A stretch of 64,000 bases of DNA from positions 105,076,501 through 105,140,500 of the forward strand of contig CM060881.1 of assembly GCA_030762935.1 (NCBI GenBank), read 5' to 3'. The translations under genes were made by a program, and so were the position numbers. Under the pieces are notes generated by a model. It was not told the origin of the DNA. It saw nothing but the letters and a program-made list of their open reading frames with translations, and searched no databases. Shown here piece after piece: positions 1 through 12,290 of the stretch; the first letter of the stretch is position 1; each line of letters opens with the position of its first letter. This stretch comes from Hymenopus coronatus. Taxonomy: Eukaryota; Arthropoda; Insecta; Mantodea; Hymenopodidae.

Positions 1-575
1 TAGCAGAAATTGTCCTATTAACTGCCACCCTACGAAGAAAGTAAATAAGGGTAAACACTGAGCAACCGATAGTCAAATATTTCTAAAGCTGTCGCTCTTT
101 GCAAAGTCAGAAATTAAACAAAAGAGATGTGAAACGATTGATAACTCTTAGTTTGAAAAATTTAATTATTTTAAAATCGAAACAAATAAAAGGGAATATC
201 TCTGAAATGGTTAATTTTACAAAAATATTTGTGAAATACATTGAATGTTTTAACGAGATATACCTTTAAATGCAGTTATGGTTTGCCAGTTAAACAAAAG
301 TAATCCAGAACGAAGAGGTTCTCAGAAGTATTTCCATAAAATTAAAGATATACATTTCATTTTTTAGTAAAAATGTCTTAAGTATGTGGTATTTTAATCA
401 AATCAGGCGTGTGAGGCATTTTTTTAGAAATTCAATATTTTCGAAAGCATGTTTCATATAAGTTTTTTTGGGTGTTGGGTTTACCTTAAAATCTATATGT
501 TTAGCATTTTTGGAAATCTGCTAAATTTAAATTTGGTATTCAACCGACTTTTAGAGCTATGCTGTTCACGTATAA
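1..575 (+). mobile_element. R1 element, cut by the window start
   Basis: The window opens inside an R1 copy, just after its left terminus (TAGCAGAAATTGTCCTATTA). The middle blocks follow in sense order: the AATCCAGAACGAAGAGG block, the AGTATTTCCATAAAATTAAAG block and the AGCTATGCTG block near 556. The CA tract and terminal hairpin are missing. It is more diverged than most copies and probably old. No coding function is visible. Confidence 0.75.
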
Positions 576-1986
576 TCTTTTCAAATTCTTAAAGCAAAAA
601 TCCGTTATTTTTGAAATGGTTTGTTTTTTTTTGTTGTTGTGATAATCCAGCCAGCAGTCAACTGTACTGGAAGGACTATGTGATAAATGTGAAAATGTGG
701 CAGTTAATAGTTGTGGATGAGGTGCAGTGAAATTATGTTTTATACACGTTTTTGTGGACTACCATTACTGCAGAGTATATGTTCAGGAATAATAACCGCA
801 TTTGGAGATGTGTAGTACTCCCGAGAAGCTTTAATTAAGGTAAGAAGTTGGATTTCTTGTCACATGAAACCAAACGTCACCCCCTCCCCCTAATATGTCA
901 ATAACGCGTGACGTAGCCACACTTGCGTTATAAACATTAATACAAACACTTTTTTTGACATTACAAACACTTAGGAAGAAAAAAAGGTTAATGTGGCCCA
1001 TGAGAATGTTTGCTTATGAGACATTAATGACTCTTGAACGATTTGTGTATTTCGGAGAAATTAAGTTGAAAATATAAACTGAACGGTGTTTATACGTACT
1101 AATGCAGTCAAAAGTACTTGATAGAACCAGTATGTAACGTAACTCCACTGCCGTCTGTACTTCTGTATAGCATAACCCCTTAGGCGCTATTCTTCAAGCA
1201 ACTTCTCTGCTTTGCTTGCGTAGCGTACAGTAGAACCTCAAGGGGCAAAGTTGGCTTCGGTCGACTAGTCTCCATACAGTGACCCTAGGGTCGCCGTAGA
1301 TGACATGCGTTCTATGAAAACTGACCAAAAGCTAAATACAGGAGCGTCAAAAATCGGTATTAACAATGCCATAAGTATAATAAATTCATGGGACTTATTT
1401 AAAAATGATTAACTGAGACTTCTACATATGTTGGATATACTTCTGATTCTAGAAGTATATATGTATATACTCAAGGAAACAAATGTACTTTCCACGCAAT
1501 CTTTAATAAAGGTATATTTTCTATAAATGTATTTTCTACAATATTCCAATTTAGCTTACGCATTAGTTTACAATAACTATGCATTATTCAGGTGCTGCAA
1601 TGTGTGGCATTAATTTTATGCAGTGGAATAAATTTAGTTAATTCTGAAAAGATTTTGGTAGCAGTTTAGAAAATTAATTCACCTTTGAAACGCTAAGGGA
1701 TAAAAATTTGGAAATATTGAACACCCAACGCACGTAATGCACAGGTTTTACAGACTTTTTATATTGCCTCTGTAGTATTGTAGTATAACAATGTATATTT
1801 GTTTTAAAATTTTACATATGTGTTCTGAATATTATGTCACACGATATGGGTATACTTTATTATGATTCTAATTACATTTTCTAAAATTTGAAGTACACGT
1901 ATATATAAACGTATATCAGCCGATATCCTAAAATATTTTCAAGTGTTTTGACTCTTTGGTTACTTCATAGCAAAAAATTAATGATA
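576..1986. other. unassigned AT-rich spacer
   Basis: No gene or RNA recognised. A less AT-rich patch near 1130-1310 has no readable frame of note. The rest is plain AT-rich sequence. Confidence 0.5.
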
Positions 1987-2650
1987 ATCATGTCTCTATC
2001 AGCACTGCAGCCAAACTATTCTTATAAAAGATTATTCTTTTATCTATATCATACTGATCTAGATAAAAATTAGCCGAAATGGTGTTACTACATGCATTTT
2101 TGTAAGTAGAAGGGAAATAAAGGTATAAGCTAAGCTAAAGCCATAGTCACATATTTTAAAAGTTGCCGTCATAGAGTGACGTATAAAATCGGATCGCTCT
2201 GCAAGGCCAGGATTAAGAAAAAGAGATATGAAAAGAAATGAGACTTCCATCCGAGAAGAAGAGGTTCTCAGTGACTATTTCAAGAAAATTCAAGATATAC
2301 GTATTATTGTTTATATGTTTAATGTACATAATTTTTATCAAAATGTTACTCGTTTTTAGTAAAATTAAACATTTCCAAATTTTTTTCTTGCAAGGGTACT
2401 TAGTATTAGGGATTTTTTTTTTGAAAATCTTCGTGTCGGAGTCTTACTGAAATTTATTATCAAGCTTGCTATTTCACTAAATGTTAGATTTTTCAATAAT
2501 GTTAATTATAGGCACACACACGAACGTTTTTGTAAAAAGGCATTTTTAAGACGAACTTGCATTTGCAGTGAAATATCGGTGCTGAATATTTATGTGGAGT
2601 GCAATAGCTCTTCTACCTGTGGACTATGTATCAAATAGAGAAGGTAAAAA
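1987..2650 (+). mobile_element. R1 element, internally shortened
   Basis: Left end is weak (ATCATGTCTCTATCAGCACTG). Recognisable blocks are TTTTTGTAAGTAGAAGGGAA near 2098, the TCCGAGAAGAAGAGGTTCTCA block near 2250, and the terminal GGACTATGTATC...TAGAGAAGG hairpin ending at 2650. The CA tract is reduced to GGCACACACACG near 2511. Short frames here are chance translations. Confidence 0.75.
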
Positions 2651-3049
2651 TTAGTACGAAGTTTTCAGTGACGAAACATTTAGATTAACAAGTACTGTTT
2701 TGAATACATGAAGCTAATATATAAGGGATGGATATTTAAGTAGGGGAATCATTAGAAAATGAAAGTTTAACCGGATGTTTCAGGACGAGTATGAGTATGA
2801 AGTATCTTTTCGAGTATCAACTGTATCTTGAAATTTTATTTTCCCAGCAATCACATACACTGAATGAGTTTTATTTGCATTTAACTATCTATGATATTCT
2901 ATTGCTTTCCTTGCTGCATTAAATGAATGAATGGATAACCGATTTATCTCTGAAGGGGAAAGACCTCGATAAGACTCCTGCGGTAAGCTGGTACCCAAAG
3001 TGTGCATTTTCGTTGCAGTCTCTCTTCCGGTCTTCGCACTATTTTCCAG

Positions 3050-3560
3050 TCACTTCTTTGGGATTGACACTAATGAACTTCTTTGGACACAATTCCTCTC
3101 TTATTTCCGACCCGACTCTAGGAGCTTGTGCTTAGCACTTCCGCTGTCTACGTTTATCTCTCCGGCTGCTGCGGTTGCGCGTGCAGTTCTGTTTCAATGT
3201 GCTCCTAATGCCTTCTTGAAGGCGTCGTCCAATCTAGTTTAGAGTCTGCCTTGCTGTCTCTTGTTGATGTAGGGGGACTACATCGTAGAAATGTATTCCC
3301 CTCTGTAGCTTTGGAGCCTTGCCAAGTGGCCTCCTCACTTCCATTTCAAATTGGTAGCTCGTTGGGAGACATCTTTCAGTTTTGTTATTACCTTTAACCG
3401 GCTGTTGGCCACTTTGTCTTTCAGGAATAGCCCTCTCCAATATTATCTGGAGAACCTGAATCGGTTTCTTTTGCGTTTCCGGCAAGTTTCGAGTTTGGCA
3501 CCGTATTGTATGTTGGGAAGATGCAGGAGTTTATTGATTGTAAACTGCTTAAACCCCCTC
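3050..3560 (-). pseudogene. degenerate non-LTR retrotransposon, C-terminal end
   Basis: Read on the minus strand, around 3310-3420, the translation includes NLKWK-stop-GGHLAR, preceded by LKDKVANSRLKVITKLKDVS and followed by a basic, proline-poor stretch (TRLDDAFKKALGAH). This resembles the 'LKWQWAGHIAR ... GRPPTRWTDDL' segment that ends the ORF of many endonuclease-reverse transcriptase non-LTR elements of arthropods. Stops (including one where tryptophan is expected) and frame breaks show it is dead. No polymerase domain remains. The base composition is richer in GC than the flanks, consistent with inserted coding DNA. The clade is not certain. Confidence 0.6.
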
Positions 3561-3569
3561 AAAAACTTT

Positions 3570-4220
3570 AACATTTAGAAAGCACTACGAATAACGTTAT
3601 TGCACTATTACTTTTATTATTTTCATTGGAAGTTTCTAAAATTGTTATTTTATTTTGAGAAGGGGTTGGGAAAATCCCATGGAATTACTTTTCCTTAAAA
3701 TCAAGCGTGGAAGATTATGTTTTAAATTTCTCACTTGTTAACTAAGTGCTGATTCATTTCACAGCATTTGAAATATCTTGCACTATACTTTTCGCTAAAA
3801 ATAAATTTGTTCCATTAGAGATATAATGTTTAGTTAAGACACAAAAAGTATCAGGAAGACATTAACTATACGATGTTCAATTAGGACGTGTAACAAAACA
3901 CAGGGTCAACCAATAGGCAACAACCAGAAAGTATATTATGTAGCTTAATCATATTATTAACAGTAATATTTTCTGTGCTTATCTGTTAAGAAAATTAAAA
4001 ATAAAAATAAAGAGACGCCTAAAAAGCGTAAAATAAATACGTAAAAACTCATATATTAAATTTAATCTCTTTCGGCATTTCAGATCTCCTAGTAGTGCCT
4101 CATATTTAAGTATAATACTCAATAATTTTAGTTTCGGGCAATACTCTCTTATTTATGATACGTTCAGCAGCAAATAATTATAATTAGTATACAGTTTTAA
4201 AGAGAATAAAATATTTATTT
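3570..4220. other. unassigned AT-rich spacer
   Basis: Low-complexity AT-rich DNA between the non-LTR relic and the mariner relic. No motif, frame or repeat was recognised here. Confidence 0.5.
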
Positions 4221-4303
4221 TCATAAGTACTGATGCTCTTTATATGCAGAAATTTCTAAAATGTATAGAGAGACAAAATATACTATTGTTCTGTATTCAT
4301 TTA

Positions 4304-5380
4304 TTAGGGTCGGCTGATAAGTCCCGAGCCTCTCAATGAAAACAGCATTTAAAAAAGGTTTTTTTGCTTCAGTTCTTAACGTAATTTCCAGAAAGGCTAA
4401 TACATTTGTCATATCAGTGTTCTAAAGTAATTAAACATCTATGTAGTGCAATTTATCAAGGTCCTCAAAATAGCTGTTTACTGCATCAATGACTTCCTCA
4501 TTGCTGTGAAATCTTCGTCCTCCAAGACATTTTTTGAGGTTTGGTAACAGGTGATAGTCACTGGGTGAAAAGGGTGGATATTCTAGCAATTCCAACTTTA
4601 ATTCGCACATTTTTCCCATTGCTATGACTGAATGGTTGGCTGGAGCACCGTCATGATGATCTTTTTTTTTTTTTTTTTTTTGCCAAATGAGGTCTTTTTC
4701 TTTTCACCTCATCACTCAAACGTTGCAATAAGTTTGCGGAGTAGTCACCAGTGATAATTTTACCCTTTTCCAAGTAATAAATAAAAATAATTTCCTGTGC
4801 TTCCCAGCAAACACGCGCTGACAATATTGACTTTGCCCTTTTTGGACTGTGATTTTCTTTCTAGAGTGTAATGATGTGTCAAAGTTTCATCCATGGTAAT
4901 AAGCCGTTTCAAAAATTCACTGGAATTTTTACGGTAGAGCTCCACATTCTTAATAGAAACTTTCTCTCTTTGCAACTTTTGATTAGGTGTCAACAAATGT
5001 GGCACCGATCTTGCCCAGACCTTGTGAAAGCACAAAACATTACTTAGAATATTACCTGCACATTCTTTGCATATGTTTACAACCTCTGTTATCTCAAACA
5101 GCTTTAATCTGCGGCCTTTCAGTACCAAACGATAATTTCTTCAATGATCTCTGGAGTTGTGGGAGCGAGTCTCATTACTAGTGCTCGTGCATCCCATTTA
5201 AAATCATTGAATATGAAGGGAGAGGCTTTCAATGTACTTTCCATTTCCTCCTTGGTTTCTTTAGGCTTTAAGCATTTCAAATGGAAGTATTTAATCACTG
5301 CTCGTTTTTCCAAGTCCTTCGTTTTCGTGAAAACTCTAAAGTTGTCTTGTTTAAAATGCTGTCATTTGAAAACTAAATAA
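4304..5380 (-). pseudogene. mariner-type transposon with broken transposase
   Basis: The plus-strand edge at 4304 is TTAGGGTCGGCTGATAAGTC, a near match to mariner terminal inverted repeats, next to a TA dinucleotide. Minus-strand frames give the transposase in pieces. 5119-5313 holds an N-terminal helix-turn-helix part (KRAVIKYFHLKCLKPKET, then TPEIIEEI). 4760-5128 holds a second HTH region, then VPHLLTPNQK and ITMDETLTHHY, where the D of MDET fits the first or second catalytic aspartate. 4431-4619 holds PPFSPSDYHLLPNLKK, the region of the last catalytic aspartate (DD34D type). The canonical ALYDNARPH-type block is absent, and a poly-T run (about 4663-4681) lies in the gap. Frameshifts and deletions make it inactive. 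The opposite terminal repeat was not found near 5380. Confidence 0.85.
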
Positions 5381-5389
5381 GCTAGTGTC

Positions 5390-6985
5390 CTGTAACTATG
5401 GATACAAGCTAGTCTGGAGTTAAATAGTACGATGCTACCATGTAACTGGCCTAGTGGCACCTTATTTGTTTTCAGCTTGGGGCTTATGAGCTGATCCTCG
5501 TATCTATAACAAAGAGCTAATTCATTAAATATAATGACTAAGTGCAACATGCAGAGCACGAACACCAAGTGCATAACAAAACTATAGCTTTTACTGCTGC
5601 CTCAGCTGGTTGCTTAGAACTCACGGTTGTAAGCGGCTTGTGTAGACGCACATTCTGCGTGAAAATTGTATACGTGTTCCACTTTCCCTGCTTCATTTCG
5701 TACTCAAAAGAGATTTACTTTAATAAATAATTCAATTAGGAGCATGAACGACAAAGTAATTATACTCAAATATGAGCAAGTTTGATAGAAAATTGCTTTC
5801 TGATAGAAAGCCAAAATAACTCACATACCATTAAATTGCCATTTAATCGACAAAGAGGTCAGGTCGGACAAAAACGCATCCTCATTGGTCTGACGTCATC
5901 GTTCAATACGCAATTTTCAGCAGAAAATACTGAATAAGTTCTGCTTTGTAACATAAGGTGTTTAGTTTCCTTTTTATTTTAGTGTAAGCTGCAGTCAAAT
6001 GCAGTTTTTGACTAACCCATTTTTGTTTATGGATAGAAATGAATTTTGACCAGATGTTGAAATCAGAAAGCAGTCTCTTCTGCATTAATACATCACCGAC
6101 CTCTAACAAATTGTATATTCATGTAAACCTCCCCCCCTCAAAAGAAACTGAAAATCAGGAAGAAAAGAATTTTTCCATGGCTAAGGAAAGACAGCGAGGA
6201 ATCGGATAAATCTACAATATATTGTTGGGAGGTTCATATTAATTCAGCTTAAAGGTATTGTAACAATTTTCTATGTTTAATGACTAATTTTGTTATAATG
6301 TTTTAAGCATACATTTGCCACATTTGACCTCCTTAAGAATTGCATAATGATCCCTTCTGCAACATTTAATAACAACTATTATGAATATAATAATAACGAA
6401 ACATAATCTATCGTTCTTTGGGTCAAATTAATATTGGGTAATAATCATAGCTTTTCTTCAATCAATGCTGAACATTGGATGTCATTTATCACCAATCATA
6501 ATCATCATTATGTAACAAATTAAACTTTACTGATTTATTTTTTCCTTTTAAGTGTTATCATGACACATAATAGAAATGCTATGAATCTTTTAGTATTGAG
6601 TTTGTGTCCCATGATGTCAAAAAGTTACAACTGCTTTCATTCTCCTCCATTGTTTTATACGTTTATAGAACACAAATTAATATGCAAATAATCGACTATT
6701 ACAATGTAATATATTCGACTTAATACTTCACTTCATTTCCAATGGGAAACTTGAATTCCAAGCCTACCTGATCTATAATGCATATTAGATTTTTACAATA
6801 TAAGTATTATGTTTGTTCCGACCTAGCACATTTATATAATATTTGCATATGCTGCTTAATATTATGATTTTAATTCGTGGATATTGGCAGCCATAAACAT
6901 CATTATTTCTGAAAATCTCTCCTACCATTAGTGCATCCATGCATGCCAAATTATGCAGTTGTACCTGCTAAAAACCTACATCCCT
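5390..6985. other. unassigned AT-rich spacer
   Basis: No recognisable gene. Short open frames (for example 5903-6109 minus) have no family resemblance. The stretch 6240-6960 is extremely AT-rich. Confidence 0.45.
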
Positions 6986-6989
6986 CAGT

Positions 6990-7364
6990 GTGATAAATAA
7001 TTGCAACAACGTCAGCATCATAGAGAAACTTAAGTTCCTACTAAACGATGACGTCACAACTCAGCCGCTTACGTCAGAAGTGCTTTCTAGACTTGCAAAT
7101 TATTTGCCTTCAAAAGAATGTAACATTAAAATGCAATGTTATTTTAGTGCACTCAATTATGTAGGGAGTTTTGCTACTTCACTAACTTTAGCGATTTTTT
7201 TCCTTCAGATTTCACAATATAATTTTCATAGTAATATAATAATCTCTTATATTAGAAAATATACTATTTTATATCTTTATTTTGTGTTTTACAAGATCAG
7301 TTTTAGCCATATTAATAAACAATCTGCACTGATTTATCCAGTGTTAATTGTAAATGGTTTTTGA
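6990..7364 (+). other. unassigned open frame, possible exon or relic
   Basis: A 124-codon frame. Its first 50 residues (IIEKLKFLLNDDVTTQPL, then LSRLANYLPSKEC) look protein-like, while the rest is a hydrophobic, AT-driven tail that looks like chance. A TCCCTCAG precedes the frame and could be a weak splice acceptor. It contains TGACGTCA and TTACGTCAG, both CRE-like. I do not recognise a family. It could be a diverged exon, a transposon relic or chance. Confidence 0.15.
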
Positions 7365-7884
7365 CTATAATTTTAAAAAATCTAGTGTTGCATTTATATG
7401 ATATTTACTACGGATGCTTCAAAAATTATTCTCTTATATAGTTTATGTTAATAAGATAAATATTTATAGAAATAGTTTTATGAAGTATTTCCTTGATAGT
7501 ACAATGGAAATAATTGAATACAGTAGGCCTGTGCGATTGTCAAATCCTTTAATATCCGCCCGCAGTATGTTAGCTCTAAAATTCCATTTTCTTTTTACGA
7601 CCAGGGAGTGTAGAATAAATCGAATAGCTACTTTCCATTTCAGAAAAATATAAATATTGGAACATTCAAAGTCTTAAAAATGTATCCCTGAGCTAATTAA
7701 CTTACAAAAATTTACTTGAAAAAATATGTGCTCTGTCGAGGCCTTTTTTATGTGGGAAGATTTGGTCTATCCCTTTAGATTCATTAAGTATATTGATTTG
7801 GGTTGAGGAGAAGTTTTGGGTGCTCAAACTTGGTATTATATTTTAATGAAGTTAAGAGGATTTAATCTGATATTTGGTTTAGCA

Positions 7885-7945
7885 AAAGTTATGTAAAAGT
7901 AATCCAGAACGAAGAGGACTTAGAAAAATATTCTCACAAGGAAAG
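7885..7945 (+). repeat. small R1 fragment
   Basis: AAAGTAATCCAGAACGAAGA matches the same block of the R1 copy at the start of the window (around 297-317). Flanking R1 sequence is lost. Confidence 0.5.
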
Positions 7946-7964
7946 ATTTAGTCAGATTGAAAAA

Positions 7965-8045
7965 TTCAATACCGGGATTTGAACTGAAAATCTCAAGACT
8001 CACCTCCGTCGAGATGCTCTCTCCGCTGGGTTACCATAGTGCGAT
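7965..8045 (-). repeat. tRNA-like SINE head fragment
   Basis: On the minus strand this reads as a tRNA-like segment: CTATGGTAACCCAGCGGAGA (A-box position) and a B-box-like CAGTTCAAATCCC near 7970-7985. No acceptor stem closure was seen, so it is taken as a SINE fragment rather than a tRNA gene. Confidence 0.4.
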
Positions 8046-8076
8046 GCGACATTAAATGTCAACTGAGTCGTATGTT

Positions 8077-8956
8077 TACTTTCTCTATACGCACCATGTG
8101 CATAGTGTATAGAGAAGGTATTGCACTCCACCCAAAATTAGATACCGAGATTTCACCGTAAATATATGTTTTAGGGTCCCCTGTATCCAAAAAAAGCATT
8201 TTCAGAAAAAAAAGGTCCATGTGTGTGTGTTCGTATGTCAGTGTGTCCATGTGCCTGTGAAAACGATAACTCAAAAACGAAAAGTCGGTAAAATAACGAA
8301 CTTGGTACTTAAGTTAAGTATATTACAGGGATACGTCACGAAAATTTTGAGAAAAATTCCTCCACCCCAAACTACCCTTTACATGGAACGTTTTTCGAAA
8401 ATTTTGATTTTTTTAAAGTAGCTCTAACGATTTTGATTAAAATATTGAATATTAAAGATATTTACTTGACAAATAAAATGTATATTTTGAGTTTTCTGGG
8501 AATACCCTCTGAAGCTTACTTTATTCTGGATAAAATTTACGGAATTTTGGATAACTGCTAAACCATAAGAGATAGATAAAAACTTACTACACAAAAATGT
8601 TGAGCACATTAAAACACACAATTTATGTTATATACATTTTTTCATGGAGGTGATCATTTTTTCGATATTCCTTGTTTTTTCAGCTTTAAAAAAACTAACA
8701 TTTCTCATACAGGAATTTGTGAACTCGTGTCCATACAAACAAAGGAACTTCAGTCACATAGCAACCAGCTTTTGACTATCACGTTAAGCTATGGTAATCC
8801 CTTATTTCGCTTCTACTTACAAGGAAGCAATTGATAAGACTGTTTCTGCTGATTTTTTCTCGATTGCATGAAGCAAATAGAAGCATACGCCTTCTAACAC
8901 TAATTTGTTGAAGAAATTTAGAGAAAGTCATGTGAATGGAACACATCAGATTTTTT
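8077..8956 (-). mobile_element. R1 element, near full length
   Basis: One of the clearest full copies (880 bp). It begins with ACTTTCTCTATACG and the hairpin around CATGTGCATAG, then has a GT tract (8219-8263), CCACCCCAAACTACCCTTTA, the AAACCATAAGAGATAGATAA block, and TTGTGAACTCGTGTCCATAC. It ends with GTCATGTGAATGGAACACAT at the left terminus. Overlapping short ORFs on both strands are chance translations of this repeat. Confidence 0.9.
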
Positions 8957-9049
8957 ATGGGTAAAAATCAAAGCTGTCAAATCATTTTGAGAAATGGTGT
9001 AAGGACTTTAAGTCCCAGGCTTCATTTTTGAATTACAATGATTGACTTA

Positions 9050-9300
9050 ATAGTTGGATAAACAATGAAGCCCGAAGCTTAAAATATTTACTGCATTGTA
9101 AAGTCGCCATGGGGAATGTAATATTTAAATAACTTGATTTGCTTGTAGTTTAAAGCGAAAACCCGAGTCAGTTGTGGGATTTAATGCCATATCGATATGT
9201 TATCATGGTAGCTCAGTGGTTAGAGCAGGACTGAAACCAGGAGTCCGTGGTTCAAATGCCTGTCCTATATTCGGCCTGTGTGGAACAAACAATTAATTCA
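9050..9300 (+). repeat. SINE-B (tRNA-derived) copy
   Basis: Diverged copy with the tRNA-like head ATGGTAGCTCAGTGGTTAGA and B-box GTGGTTCAAATGCC. The tail has TGTCCTATATTCGGCCTGTG and CAATTAATTCA. The upstream half (GCCCGAAGCTTAAAATATTT, CATTGTAAAGTCGCC) matches the body of the copies at 14.2, 24.8 and 54.3 kb. Confidence 0.7.
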
Positions 9301-9624
9301 CAACTAACCCCAGAAAATTTAAGATATATATTGAACTTGTTATTATAATATTTTGAAGATACGTTATTCTAATAAAATTATTAGAGACATTTTTAAAAAA
9401 TACTTCATTTATAAGATGGTTTAGAGCAGGTAGAATTTCTTCAAAACTACTGTGTCAATCCTTGGAAGATACTAACTCTAATAAACAGAAATGGTGTAAC
9501 TAATAATTTGTTTCTTTCAAATTATTGTTTCCTACTTTAGAGACTGCAATACATAAGATACCCCAAATTTACGAATTAAGAACCAAGTTCTTTATGCAGA
9601 TATTGGCTCAAATACTAGCATAAT

Positions 9625-10085
9625 TTCAGTTAACATTCTATGACTGCATGCGAAAAATCATATATAATGAAATTAGATATAGATAATAAACTGAATAAGT
9701 TCAAGTATATAACAGGGACACTACATAGAGCTTTGAAAAATAAGACTAGAAAGAATATATCACGAAAATTAAATAAGACGATGCTAATTTCTACAATGGA
9801 TCCGAGACATAAGCTAAGACAGTGGAGCATTCGGCGGGAATACAAGCTGCAGAAATGAGATTCCTCAGAGCAATAGCAGGATGCCAAACAACAGACAAAA
9901 AACATAACACACAAATCAGAAAATTAAACGTAGAAGAACTAAATACAACAATAGTGAAACAGAACAAACTGGAAACGACGCCTGATAAGAATGACCGAAA
10001 ACAGAATCCCAAAAGCAAAATTATTCACCACGAGGAAGAAGAAACTTGGGAAGGCCTATGAAAAGATGGAACCAGCAGAAATATG
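9625..10085 (+). pseudogene. RTE-like non-LTR retrotransposon, C-terminal relic
   Basis: A translation spread over frames gives SRKLNKTMLIS, WSIRREYKLQ, then AEMRFLRAIAGCQTTDKK, and further on MTENRIPKAKL and KKLGRPMKRW. This order (YGSEAW-like region, AEMRFLR.V.G, NRIP, GRP.KRW) is the characteristic C-terminus downstream of the reverse transcriptase in a large group of arthropod endonuclease-reverse transcriptase elements. It lacks the catalytic RT core and needs at least one frameshift, so it is a dead fragment. Confidence 0.75.
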
Positions 10086-10139
10086 GAGTCGGAAGAGACC
10101 AATAAGGTCCAAACCGTAAAGAACAATAAGATTCTATGA

Positions 10140-10394
10140 CTAAATGCTATCTAGAGTAAACGTTTAGCTGGAGGGATATTTAAGGAAAGCCTCACGTTGG
10201 AGTAAAATTATCAATGTGATAATTCTTCACCTTTAAATACGTAACACATCCTCATTCTCTGTACTGAGTCGCTGGTGGCAGCATAAGCAGCAAATTCACT
10301 TTGAGTGGAGAACATCAACTTATTCGTCGACTATTCTTAGGAATTTGATTAGATTATGAGGATAAGTTATGACATATATTGGTTTATTAGGGAT
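10140..10394. other. short unassigned spacer
   Basis: Between the RTE-like relic and the next R1 copy. Nothing recognised. Confidence 0.4.
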
Positions 10395-11030
10395 TGAATT
10401 CCGTTTCTTTGCGTTGCCAGGAGTTGACAAGTTCGTGTATGAAAAAAGTTTTGAAAATGATAACAATAACAAGGAATACCCGAATTCGGTAAACCCCACC
10501 AAAAAACTGTATGTGACATAAATAGTGTTTTAATGAGATCTACATTTTTTGTGTTCACGGTTTACCAGTATGGAAATTCAGAAGAATTCATCCAGAAAAA
10601 AGACATTTTCAGAGGCTATTTCCATAAAATTAAAGATATACATTTTGTTTGTCATGTGAATATCTTAAATATTCAAAATCTTTATATCCATTTTGAGAAA
10701 ATTAAAATTTTCGAAATTTTTTACATGTAGAAGATAGTTGGAGAAGGAGGGGGGAGGATTTTCTTGAAAATCTTTGCGTTGTATCCTTGGAAGATTCCGA
10801 ATATAAATATCAAATTTGGTATTTAACGGACTTTTCGTTTTTGAAATTTGTTACCCACAGATACACACATACACAGCCTCACACAAATATTTTTTTAAAA
10901 ATGCTTTTTTTGTATAATCAGGAAGCCTCAAAACGTGTATTTCCGGTGAAATATTGGTATAGATTTTTTGCATGCCATACAATATTTTCTCTATACACTA
11001 TTTACATGGTAAGTGTAGGGAGAGTAAAAA
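10395..11030 (+). mobile_element. R1 element, 5'-truncated
   Basis: Starts at the CCAGGAGTTGACAAG block and continues through TCAGAGGCTATTTCCATAAA, a short CA tract (10858-10887) and the terminal hairpin, to GTAGGGAGAGTAAAAA at 11030. The left terminus with its sub-terminal motif is missing. Confidence 0.8.
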
Positions 11031-11092
11031 TACATGGTACACTACTTTAATTCAAAATATGTGTATAGGTTTCAATTACGAATAAAAATAAA

Positions 11093-12290
11093 ATCTGATG
11101 TGTTCTATTCACATGACTTTCTCTAAATCCCTGCAACAAATTACTTTTATAAAGCTTATTTTTCTATTTACTTTATGCTAAACGAGAAGAACATTAGCAG
11201 AAATAGTCTTATTACTGGGTTCCTTGTAAGTAGAAGCGAAATAAGGGAGTACCGTTGGTTCAAGTGATAGACAAAAGCGGTTGCTATGTGACTGAAGTTC
11301 CTTTGTATGGATAAGAGTTGACAAATTCATGCATGAGAAAAGTATAAGTTTTTAAAGCTGAAACCAATAACAAGGAATATCTAAAATCAATCCACTCCAC
11401 AAAAAAACTACATATGACATAAATTGTGTTTTAACGTGACGTACATTTCTGTGTGTTAATTTTTAGTCTATGTCTTTCAGTTTACCAGTTTTGCAAAATT
11501 AAATAAAAATCATTTGGAATAAAGAGGTCTTTTGAGGTTATTCCCAGAAAATTCAAGATAAAAATTTTATTTGCCAGGTAAATATCTTAAAAATAAGAGA
11601 TTTTAATTAAAATCGTTAGAGCAACTTTTAGTCAAAATTTTCGAAATTTTTTCCATGTAAAGGGTAGTTTGGGGTGGGAGATTTTGTTGAAAATCTTCGT
11701 GTCGCATCCTTGGAAGATACCAAACTTAAATACAAATGTTTGGTTTTTAACGGTATTTTCGTTTTTGAGCTATGCTGCCCACAGACAACACCCCAACACA
11801 CACACATTCACACAGACAGACGGACACACACGGTAATTTTTTCTGAAAATGCTTTTTTTGGACTCAGGGGGTCTCAAAACATATATTTCTGGTGAAATCT
11901 CGGTGTCGAATTTTTGGGTGCAATACAACCTTCACTATTCACTATGTACATAGTGCGTATAGAGAAAAAAAAAAAAGCAAATGGCGTGCTATTTATGGCC
12001 GCTCTTGAACTTCTGTGGTTCTCAGCGCCCCATTCTAAATTGGGCGTGAAAGACCGCTTAATTTTGCTCAGAGGCCTCTTTATCAGTCTTTAGGTTCTTT
12101 TACGTGCCGTAAATATACGACACGGGACCAACGGCTTTACTTCTCTTCCGATGAAAGCCATGCTAAGGATTTTTACACCCGAAAAAATCCATCGTCCTCC
12201 GCCGGATTTTGTACCCGCGACCTTGGGTATATGAAGTCAGCATGATAACCATTATACCACGGAGGGCAACACACGTATAGAGAAAGTAAT
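11093..12290 (+). mobile_element. R1 element carrying a SINE-A insertion
   Basis: Starts with TCTGATGTGTTCTATTCACA and ACTTTCTCTA. It carries TTGCTTCCTTGTAAGTAG-type and GAAGTTCCTTTGTATGG blocks, GGGTGGGAGATTTTG, GCTATGCTGCCCACAGACA and a CA tract (11791-11832). The terminal hairpin around 11930-11967 is split by the SINE at 11968-12273. The final arm CGTATAGAGAAAGTAATAAC resumes at 12274. Confidence 0.88.
11968..12273 (-). mobile_element. SINE-A inserted in R1, with target-site duplication
   Basis: A minus-oriented tRNA-derived SINE: the body (TCTCAGCGCCCCATTCTAAA, GAAAGACCGCTTAATTTTGC) lies on the left, and the tRNA-like head with B-box complement (TGTACCCGCGACCTTGG) and TAACCATTATACCAC on the right. 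The 12-base direct repeat CGTATAGAGAAA lies at 11956-11967 and again at 12274-12285. The second copy continues the host R1 sequence, so this is a clean target-site duplication. Confidence 0.85.

Noticed and set aside
8077..8956. Multiple short ORFs as members of a conserved protein family
   Set aside because: Similar peptides recur only because R1 recurs; copies have different frames, stops and indels, so no conserved coding phase exists.
9212..9275. tRNA gene
   Set aside because: It has A-box and B-box-like sequence but no closing acceptor stem, and the same segment recurs as a SINE head at several sites.
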